NCBI RefSeq assembly: GCF_032452875.1
Contig: NW_026894324.1
Coordinates: forward strand, 1 to 64,000
Source: Bos javanicus
Taxonomy: Eukaryota; Chordata; Mammalia; Artiodactyla; Bovidae
Direction of reading: 5' to 3'
Length of the DNA: 64,000 nucleotides
Shown here: positions 53,037 through 63,771 of the stretch, piece by piece
Position numbering within the stretch: position 1 is the first letter of the stretch
Layout of the letters: each line of letters starts with the position of its first letter
Program-made: the position numbers and the translations under genes
Notes under the pieces: model-generated
What the model saw: only the letters and a program-made list of their open reading frames with translations
Databases searched by the model: none
Told to the model about the DNA's origin: nothing

Positions 53037-53303
53037 GGGCCTGCTGAGCTGCGTGATTACTGTCTGCTCATCTGCTTGACAATTGCCAGCTGAGCTGCAC
53101 GATTCCTGCCTGTCATCTGCTTGACAATTGCCAGCTGTGCTGCGTAATTCCTGCCTGCTCAGCTGCTTGATTATTGCCAGCTGAGCAGCATGATTCCTCA
53201 CACCTGAGTTCCATGATTATTGCCTGCTGACTGTTTGATTCGTGCCTACTCAGCTCTTTGTTTATTGCCTCCAGAGGCACATGATCAGTGTATGATAGCA
53301 AAC
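53037..53303 (+). repeat. Diverged block 31 (A/T chimera)
   Basis: 267 bp. It has an A-type leader and GATCAGGG junction but a T-type body (CACACCTGAG, GACTGTTTG, CAGCGCATG flank), as if the crossover lay within or near the block. Confidence 0.91.
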
Positions 53304-56099
53304 ATGATCAGCGCATGATCAGTCACATGATCAGCGCCATTAAGTCACGTGATCACTACATGATAGTCATGTGATCAGTCCATGCTCAGTCACGGTATCA
53401 GTGCATGATCAGCCACGTGATCAGTGCATGATCAGCCAGGTGATCAGTTCATGATAGCCACGTGATCAGTGCATGATTTGTCACGTGATCAGTGCATGAT
53501 CAGGCAGGTGATCAGTGCATGATCAGCCACGTGATCAGTGCATGATAGCCACGTGATCAGTGCATGATCAGTCACCTGATGGGTGTATGATCAGTCACGT
53601 GACCAGTACATGGTAGCTACATGATCATTGCATGATCAGCCACGTGAGTAGTGCATGATAGCCACGTGATCAGTGCATGATCAGTCACGTGATCAGTGCA
53701 TGATCAGTCACGTGAACAGTGCATGATAGTCACGTGATCAGTGCATGATCAGCCACGTGATCAGTGCATGATCACTCACGTGATCAGTGCATGATAGCTA
53801 CGTGATCAGTGCATGATCAGCCACGTGATCAGTGCATGATAGCCACGTGATCAGTGCATGATCAGTCACGTGATCAGTGTATGATCATCCACGTGATCAG
53901 TGCATGATCAGTCACGTGATCAGTGCATGATATAGACGTGATCAGTGCATGATCAGTCACGTGATCAGTGCATGATCAGCCACGTGATCAGTGCATGATA
54001 GCCAGTGATGAGTGCATGATAGCCAGTGATCAGTGCATGATCAGTCACGTGATCAGTGCATGATCAGCCACGTGATCAGTGCATGATAGCCACGTGATCA
54101 GTGCATGATCAGCCACGTGATCAGTGCATGATCAGTCACGTGATCAGTGCATGATCAGCCACGTGATCAGTGCATGATCAGTCACGTGATCAGTGCATGA
54201 TCAGCCACGTGATCAGTGCATGATAGCCACGTGATCAGTGCATGATCAGTCACGTGATCAGTGCATGATCAGCCACGTGATCAGTGCATGATCAGCCACG
54301 TGATCAGTGCATGATCAGCCACGTGATCAGTGCATGATAGCCACGTGATCAGTGCATGATCAGTCACGTGATCAGTGCATGATCAGTCACGTGATCAGTG
54401 CATGATCAGTCACGTGATCAGTGCATGATCAGCCACGTGATCAGTGCATGATCAGTCACGTGATCAGTGCATGATCATCCACGTGATCAGTGCATGATCA
54501 GTCACGTGATCAGTGCATGATCAGACGTGATCAGTGCATGATCAGTCACGTGATCAGTGCATGATCAGCCACGTGATCAGTGCATGATAGCCAGTGATCA
54601 GTGCATGATAGCCAGTGATCAGTGCATGATCAGTCACGTGATCAGTGCATGATCAGCCAGTGATCAGTGCATGATAGCCACGTGATCAGTGCATGATCAG
54701 CCACGTGATCAGTGCATGATCAGTCACGTGATCAGTGCATGATCAGCCACGTGATCAGTGCATGATCAGCCACGTGATCAGTGCATGATCAGCCACGTGA
54801 TCAGTGCATGATAGCCACGTGATCAGTGCATGATCAGTCACGTGATCAGTGCATGATCAGCCACGTGATCAGTGCATGATAGCCACGTGATCAGTGCATG
54901 ATCAGTCACGTGATCAGTGCATGATCAGTCACGTGATCAGTGCATGATCAGCCACGTGATCAGTGCATGATCAGCCACGTGATCAGTGCATGATAGCCAC
55001 GTGATCAGTGCATGATCAGTCACGTGATCAGTGCATGATCAGTCACGTGATCAGTGCATGATCAGCCACGTGATCAGTGCATGATCAGCCACGTGATCAG
55101 TGCATGATCAGTCACGTGATCAGTGCATGATCAGTCACGTGATCAGTGCATGATAGCTACGTGATCAGTGCATGATCAGCCACGTGATCAGTGCATGATA
55201 GCCACGTGATCAGTGCATGATCAGTCACGTGATCAGTGCATGATCAGTCACGTGATCAGTGCATGATCAGTCACGTGATCAGTGCATGATCAGTCACGTG
55301 ATCAGTGCATGATCAGCCACGTGATCAGTGCATGATCAGCCACGTGATCAGTGCATGATCAGTCACGTGATCAGTGCATGATCAGTCACGTGATCAGTGC
55401 ATGGTAGCTACGTGATCATTGCATGATCAGCCACGTGATCAGTGCATGATAGCCACGTGATCAGTGCATGATCAGTCACGTGATCAGTGCATGATCAGTC
55501 ACGTGATCAGTGCATGATCAGTCACGTGATCAGTGCATGATCAATTACGTGATCAGTGCATGATCAGTCACGTGACCAGTACATGGTAGCTACGTGATCA
55601 TTGCATGATCAGCCACGTGAGCAGTGCATGATAGCCACGTGATCAGTGCATGATCAGTCACATGATCAGTGCATGATCATCCGGGTGATCAGTGCATGAT
55701 CAGTCATGTGATCAGTGCATGATATAGACGTGATCAGTGCATGATCAGTCACGTGATCAGTGCATGATCAGCCACGTGATCAGTGCATGATAGCCAGTTA
55801 ATCAGTGCATGATAGCCAGTGATCAGTGCATGATCAGTCACGTGATCAGTGTATGATCAGCCACGTGATCAGTGCATGATAGCCACGTGATCAGTGCATG
55901 ATCAGCCACGTGATCAGTGCATGATCAGTTACGTGAGCAGTGTATGATCAGCCACGTGATCAGTGCATGGTCAGACACGTGAACAGTGTATGATCAGCCA
56001 CGTGATCAGTGCATGATAGCCACGTGATCAGTGCATGATCAGTCACGTGATCAGTGTATGATCAGCCACGTGAACAGTGCATGCTCAGTCACGTGATCT
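53304..56099 (+). repeat. Long, very uniform array segment
   Basis: 2.8 kb. After flank type 1 (CACCTGATGGGTG near 53572) most units to 55.5 kb are exact 22- or 23-bp forms. Two GATCATCC/GATATAG sets lie near 53.9 and 54.5 kb, and a T-type leader (GATCATCCGGGTG near 55676, GCCAGTTAATCAG near 55793) precedes block 32. Confidence 0.95.
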
Positions 56100-56366
56100 G
56101 GGCCTGCTGAGCTGCGTGATTACTGTCTGCTCATCTGCTTGACAATTGCCAGCTGAGCTGCACGATTCCTGCCTGTCATCTGCTTGACAATTATCAGCTG
56201 TGCTGCGTAATTCCTGCCTGCTCAGCTGCTTGATTATTGCCAGCTGAGCAGCATGATTCCTCACACCTGAGTTCCATGATTATTGCCTGCTGACTGTTTG
56301 ATTCGTGCCTACTCAGCTCTTTGTTTATTGCCTCCAGAGGCACATGATCAGTGTATGATAGCAAAC
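56100..56366 (+). repeat. Diverged block 32 (T junction)
   Basis: 267 bp, allele TTATCAGCTG, CACACCTGAG. Confidence 0.93.
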
Positions 56367-58388
56367 ATGATCAGCGCATGATCAGTCACATGATCAGCGC
56401 CATTAAGTCACGTGATCACTACATGATAGTCATGTGATCAGTCCATGCTCAGTCACGGTATCAGTGCATGATCAGCCACGTGATCAGTGCATGATCAGTC
56501 ACATGATCAGTGTATGATCATCCACGTGATCAGTGCATGGGCAGTCATGTGATCAGTGCATGATATAGGCGTGATCAGTGCATGATCAGTCACGTGATCA
56601 GTGCATGATAGCCACGTGATCAGTGCATGATCAGTCACCTGATGGGTGTATGATCAGTCACGTGACCTGTACATGGTAGCTACATGATCATTGCATGATC
56701 AGCCACGTGAGTAGTGCATGATAGCCACGTGATCAGTGCATGATCAGTCACGTGATCAGTGCATGATCAGTCACGTATCAGTGCATGATCATCCACGTGA
56801 TCAGTGCATGATCAGCCACGTGATCAGTGCATGATAGCCACGTGATCAGTGCATGATCAGTCACGTGATCAGTGCATGATCAGGCACGTGATCAGTGCAT
56901 GATCAGCCACGTGATCAGTGCATGATAGCCACGTGATCAGTGCATGATCAGTCACGTGATCAGTGTATGATCAGTCACTGACCAGTACATGGTAGCTACA
57001 TGATCATTGCATGATCAGCCACGTGATAGTGCATGATAGCCACGTGATCAGTGCATGATCAGTCACGTGATCAGTGCATGATCAGTCATGTGATCAGTGC
57101 ATGATCAGGCACGTGATCAGTGCATGATCAGCCACGTGATCAGTGCATGATAGCCACGTGATCAGTGCATGATCAGTCACGTGATCAGTGCATGATCAGT
57201 CACGTGATCAGTGCATGATCAGCCACGTGATCAGTGCATGATCAGCCACGTGATCAGTGCATGATCAATTACGTGATCAGTGCATGATCAGTCACGTGAT
57301 CAGTGCATGGTAGCTACGTGATCAGTGCATGATCAGCCACGTGATCAGTGCATGATAGCCACGTGATCAGTGCATGATCAGTCACGTGATCAGTGCATGA
57401 TCAGTCACGTGATCAGTGCATGATCAGTCACGTGATCAGTGCATGATCAGCCACGTGATCAGTGCATGATCAGTCACGTGATCAGTACATGATAGCTACG
57501 TGATCATTGCATGATCAGCCACGTGATCAGTGCATGATAGCCACGTGATCAGTGCATGATAGCCACGTGATCAGTGCATGATCAGTCATGTGATCGTGTG
57601 TGATCAGCCACGTGATCAGTGCATGTTATCCACGTGATCAGTGCATGATAGCCACGTGATCAGTGCATGATAGCCACGTGATCAGTGCATGATAGCCACG
57701 TGATCAGTGCATGATCAGTCACGTGATACATGTGTGATCAGCCACGTGATCAGTGCATGATGAGCCACGTGATCAGTGCATGATCAATTACGTGATCAGT
57801 GCATGATCAGTCACGTGACCAGTACATGGTTGCTACGTGATCGTTGCATGATCAGCCACGTGAGCAGTGCATGATAGCCACGTGATCAGTGCATGATCAG
57901 TCACGTGATCAGTACATGATCAGTCACGTGAACAGTGCATGATCATTTACGTGATCTGTGCATGATCAGTCACGTGACCAGTATATGGTAGCTACGTGAT
58001 CATTCCATGACGAGCCACGTGAGCAGTGCATGATAGCCACGTGATGTGTGCATGATGAGTTACGTGAGCAGAGTATGATCAGCCACGTGATCAGTGCATG
58101 AGTGCCACGTGATCAGTGCATGATATGTCACGTGACAGGTGTGTGATCAGCCACGTGAACAGTGCATGTTCAGCCACGTGATCAGTGCATGATAGCCACG
58201 TGATCAGTGCATGATCAGTTACGTGAGCAGTGTATGATCAGCCACGTGATCAGTGCATGGTCAGACACGTGAACAGTGTATGATCAGCCACGTGATCAGT
58301 GCATGATATCCAAGTGATCAGTGCATGATCATCACGTGATCAGTGTATGATCAGCCACGTGAACAGTGCATGCTCAGTCACGTGATCA
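56367..58388 (+). repeat. 2.29-kb higher-order unit, copy 3 (array part)
   Basis: 2,022 bp. Same landmark order as copies 1 and 2. Private CATGTTATCCACG near 57623 where the others have CATGATATCCACG. Confidence 0.95.
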
Positions 58389-58655
58389 GGGCCTGCTGAG
58401 CTGCGTGATTACTGTCTGCTCATCTGCTTGACAATTGCCAGCTGAGCTGCACGATTCCTGCCTGTCATCTGCTTGACAATTGCCAGCTGTGCTGCGTAAT
58501 TCCTGCCTGCTCAGCTGCTTGATTATTGCCAGCTGAGCAGCATGATTCCTCACAGCTGAGTTCCATGATTATTGCCTGCTGACTGTTTGATTCGTGCCTA
58601 CTCAGCTCTTTGTTTATTGCCTCCAGAGGCACATGATCAGTGTATGATAGCAAAC
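58389..58655 (+). repeat. Diverged block 33 (class A)
   Basis: 267 bp, allele TTGCCAGCTG, CACAGCTGAG, GACTGTTTG, CAGTGCATG flank. Confidence 0.93.
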
Positions 58656-59956
58656 ATGATCAGTGCATGATCAGTCACATGATCAGCGCCATTAAGTCAC
58701 GTGATCACTACATGATAGTCATGTGATCAGTCCATGCTCAGTCACGGTATCAGTGCATGATCAGCCACGTGATCAGTGCATGATCAGCCAGGTGATCAGT
58801 TCATGATAGCTATGTGATCAGTGCATGATTTGTCACGTGATCAGTGCATGATCAGGCAGGTGATCAGTGCATGATCAGCCACGTGATCAGTGCATGATCA
58901 GTCACCTGATGGGTGTATGATCAGTCACGTGACCAGTACATGGTAGCTACATGATCATTGCATGATCAGCCACGTGAGTAGTGCATGATAGCCACGTGAT
59001 CAGTGCATGATCAGTCACGTGATCAGTGCATGATCAGCTCATGTGATCAGTGCATGATCAGTCACGTGATCAGTGCATGATCAGCCACGTGATCAGTGCA
59101 TGATCAGTCACGTGATCAGTGCATGATCAGTCACGTGATCAGTGCATGATCAGTCACGTGATCAGTGCATGATCAGCCACGTGATCAGTGCATGATCAGC
59201 CACGTGATCAGTGCATGATCAGTCGTGATCAGTGCATGATCAGTCACGTGACCAGTACATGGTAGCTACGTGATCATTGCATGATCAGCCACGTGATCAG
59301 TGCATGATAGCCACGTGATCAGTGCATGATCAGTCACGTGATCAGTGCATGATCAGTCACGTGATCAGTGCATGATAAGTCACGTGATCAGTGCATGATC
59401 AATTACGTGATCAGTGCATGATCAGTCACGTGACCAGTACATGGTAGCTACGTGATCAGTGCATGATCAGCCACGTGATCAGTGCATGATAGCCACGTGA
59501 TCAGTGCATGATCAGTCACATGATCAGTGTATGATCATCCGGGTGATCAGTGCATGATCAGTCATGTGATCAGTGCATGATATAGACGTGATCAGTGCAT
59601 GATCAGTCACGTGATCAGTGTATGATCAGCCACGTGATCAGTGCATGATAGCCAGTTAATGAGTGCATGATAGCCAGTGATCAGTGCATGATCAGTCACG
59701 TGATCAGTGTATGATCAGCCACGTGATCAGTGCATGATAGCCACTGATCAGTGCATGATCAGCCACGTGATCAGTGCATGATCAGTTACGTGAGCAGTGT
59801 ATGATCAGCCACGTGATCAGTGCATGGTCAGACACGTGAACAGTGTATGATCAGCCACGTGATCAGTGCATGATAGCCACGTGATCAGTGCATGATCAGT
59901 CACGTGATCAGTGTATGATCAGCCACGTGAACAGTGCATGCTCAGTCACGTGATCT
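58656..59956 (+). repeat. Conserved flank, array, T-type leader
   Basis: Flank type 1, CACCTGATGGGTG near 58903 with one unit missing before it, a private CAGCTCATGTG near 59035, then a T-type leader with GATCATCCGGGTG and GCCAGTTAATGAG (59651). Confidence 0.94.
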
Positions 59957-60223
59957 GGGCCTGCTGAGCTGCGTGATTACTGTCTGCTCATCTGCTTGAC
60001 AATTGCCAGCTGAGCTGCACGATTCCTGCCTGTCATCTGCTTGACAATTGCCAGCTGTGCTGCGTAATTCCTGCCTGCTCAGCTGCTTGATTATTGCCAG
60101 CTGAGCAGCATGATTCCTCACAGCTGAGTTCCATGATTATTGCCTGCTGACTGTTTGATTCGTGCCTACTCAGCTCTTTGTTTATTGCCTCCAGAGGCAC
60201 ATGATCAGTGTATGATAGCAAAC
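59957..60223 (+). repeat. Diverged block 34 (T/A chimera)
   Basis: 267 bp. T junction (GATCTGGG) and T-type downstream flank, but an A-type body (CACAGCTGAG, CAGTGCATG). An A tract inside T surroundings suggests gene conversion. Confidence 0.91.
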
Positions 60224-62246
60224 ATGATCAGTGCATGATCAGTCACATGATCAGCGCCATTAAGTCACGTGATCACTACATGATAGTCATGTGATCAGTC
60301 CATGCTCAGTCACGGTATCAGTGCATGATCAGCCACGTGATCAGTGCATGATCTGTCACATGATTAGTGTATGATCATCCACGTGATCAGTGCATGGGCA
60401 GTCATGTGATCAGTGCATGATATAGACGTGATCAGTGCATGATCAGTCACGTGATCAGTGCATGATAGCCACGTGATCAGTGCATGATCAGTCACCTGAT
60501 GGGTGTATGATCATTCACGTGACCTGTACATGGTAGCTACATGATCATTGCATGATCAGCCACGTGAGTAGTGCATGATAGCCACGTGATCAGTGCATGA
60601 TCAGTCACGTGATCAGTGCATGATCAGTCACGTATCAGTGCATGATCAGCCACGTGATCAGTGCATGATCAGCCACGTGATCAGTGCATGATAGCCACGT
60701 GATCAGTGCATGATCAGTCACGTGATCAGTGCATGATCAGGCACGTGATCAGTGCATGATCAGCCACGTGATCAGTGCATGATAGCCACGTGATCAGTGC
60801 ATGATCAGTCACGTGATCAGTGTATGATCAGTCACTGACCAGTACATGGTAGCTACATGATCATTGCATGATCAGCCACGTGATCAGTGCATGATAGCCA
60901 CGTGATCAGTGCATGATCAGTCACGTGATCAGTGCATGATCAGTCATGTGATCAGTGCATGATCAGGCACGTGATCAGTGCATGATCAGCCACGTGATCA
61001 GTGCATGATAGCCACGTGATCAGTGCATGATCAGTCACGTGATCAGTGCATGATCAGTCACGTGATCAGTGCATGATCAGCCACGTGATCAGTGCATGAT
61101 CAGCCACGTGATCAGTGCATGATCAATTACGTGATCAGTGCATGATCAGTCACGTGATCAGTATATGATAGCTACGTGATCAGTGCATGATCAGCCACGT
61201 GATCAGTGCATGATAGCCACGTGATCAGTGCATGATCAGTCACGTGATCAGTGCATGATCACTCACGTGATCAGTGCATGATCAGTCACGTGATCAGTGC
61301 ATGATCAGCCACGTGATCAGTGCATGATCAGTCACGTGACCAGTGCATGATAGCTACGTGATCATTGCATGATCAGCCACGTGATCAGTGCATGATAGCC
61401 ACGTGATCAGTGCATGATAGCCACGTGATCAGTGCATGATCAGTCATGTGATCGTGTGTGATCAGCCACGTGATCAGGGCATGATATCCACGTGATCAGT
61501 GCATGATAGCCACGTGATCAGTGCATGATAGCCACGTGATCAGTGCATGATAGCCACGTGATCAGTGCATGATCAGTCACGTGATACATGTGTGATCAGC
61601 CACGTAATCAGTGCATGATGAGCCACGTGATCAGTGCATGATCAATTACGTGATCAGTGCATGATCAGTCACGTGACCAGTACATGGTTGCTACGTGATC
61701 GTTGCATGATCAGCCACGTGAGCAGTGCATGATAGCCACGTGATCAGTGCATGATCAGTCACGTGATCAGTACATGATCAGTCACGTGAACAGTGCATGA
61801 TCATTTACGTGATCTGTGCATGATCAGTCACGTGACCAGTATATGGTAGCTATGTGATCATTCCATGACGAGCCACGTGAGCAGTGCATGATAGCCACGT
61901 GATGTGTGCATGATGAGTTACGTGAGCAGAGTATGATCAGCCACGTGATCAGTGCATGAGTGCCACGTGATCAGTGCATGATATGTCACGTGACAGGTGT
62001 GTGATCAGCCACGTGAACAGTGCATGTTCAGCCACGTGATCAGTGCATGATAGCCACGTGATCAGTGCATGATCAGTTACGTGAGCAGTGTATGATCAGC
62101 CACGTGATCAGTGCATGGTCAGACACGTGAACAGTGTATGATCAGCCACGTGATCAGTGCATGATATCCAAGTGATCAGTGCATGATCATCACGTGATCA
62201 GTGTATGATCAGCCACGTGAACAGTGCATGCTCAGTCACGTGATCA
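60224..62246 (+). repeat. 2.29-kb higher-order unit, copy 4 (array part)
   Basis: 2,023 bp. Same order as copies 1-3. CACATGATTAGTG (60358) matches the flank of block 24 at an offset of 17,829 bp. CAGGGCATGATATCC near 61475 is shared with copy 2. Confidence 0.95.
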
Positions 62247-62513
62247 GGGCCTGCTGAGCTGCGTGATTACTGTCTGCTCATCTGCTTGACAATTGCCAGC
62301 TGAGCTGCACGATTCCTGCCTGTCATCTGCTTGACAATTGCCAGCTGTGCTGCGTAATTCCTGCCTGCTCAGCTGCTTGATTATTGCCAGCTGAGCAGCA
62401 TGATTCCTCACAGCTGAGTTCCATGATTATTGCCTGCTGACTGTATGATTCGTGCCTACTCAGCTCTTTGTTTATTGCCTCCAGAGGCACATGATCAGTG
62501 TATGATAGCAAAC
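62247..62513 (+). repeat. Diverged block 35 (class A)
   Basis: 267 bp, allele TTGCCAGCTG, CACAGCTGAG, GACTGTATG as in block 22. Confidence 0.93.
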
Positions 62514-63771
62514 ATGATCAGTGCATGATCAGTCACATGATCAGCGCCATTAAGTCACGTGATCACTACATGATAGTCATGTGATCAGTCCATGCTCAGT
62601 CACGGTATCAGTGCATGATCAGCCACGTGATCAGTGCATGATCAGCCAGGTGATCAGTTCATGATAGCCATGTGATCAGTGCATGATTTGTCACGTGATC
62701 AGTGCATGATCAGGCAGGTGATCAGTGCATGATCAGCCACGTGATCAGTGCATGATCAGTCACCTGATGGGTGTATGATCAGTCACGTGACCAGTACATG
62801 GTAGCTACATGATCATTGCATGATCAGCCACGTGAGTAGTGCATGATAGCCACGTGATCAGTGCATGATCAGCCACGTGATCAGTGCATGATCAGTCATG
62901 TGATCAGTGCATGATCAGTCACGTGATCAGTGCATGATCAGCCACGTGATCAGTGCATGATCAGTCACGTGATCAGTGCATGATCAGTCACGTGATCAGT
63001 GCATGATCAGTCACGTGATCAGTGCATGATCAGCCACGTGATCAGTGCATGATCAGCCACGTGATCAGTGCATGATCAATCACGTGATCAGTGCATGATC
63101 AGTCACGTGATCAGTGCATGGTAGCTACGTGATCAGTGCATGATCAGCCACGTGATCAGTGCATGATAGCCACGTGATCAGTGCATGATCAGTCACGTGA
63201 TCAGTGCATGATCAGTCACGTGATCAGTGCATGATCAGTCACGTGATCAGTGCATGATCAGTTACGTGATCAGTGCATGATCAGTCACGTGATCAGTACA
63301 TGATAGCTACGTGATCAGTGCATGATCAGCCACGTGATCAGTGCATGATAGCCACGTGATCAGTGCATGATCAGTCACATGATCAGTGCATGATCATCCA
63401 CGTGATCAGTGCATGATCAGTCACGTGATCAGTGCATGATATAGACGTGATCAGTGCATGATCAGTCACGTGATCAGTGCATGATCAGCCACGTGATCAG
63501 TGCATGATAGCCAGTGAATCAGTGCATGATAGCCAGTGATCAGTGCATGATCAGTCACGTGATCAGTGCATGATCAGCCACGTGATCAGTGCATGATCAG
63601 CCACGTGATCAGTGCATGATCAGCCACGTGATCAGTGCATGGTCAGACACGTGAACAGTGTATGATCAGCCACGTGATCAGTGCATGATAGCCACGTGAT
63701 CAGTGCATGATCAGTCACGTGATCAGTGTATGATCAGCCACGTGAACAGTGCATGCTCAGTCACGTGATCT
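62514..63771 (+). repeat. Conserved flank plus 23-bp array
   Basis: Flank type 1, CACCTGATGGGTG near 62761, very uniform units, then GATCATCC, GATATAGACG and GCCAGTGAATCAG (63511), a T-type leader largely restored to canonical units. Confidence 0.94.
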
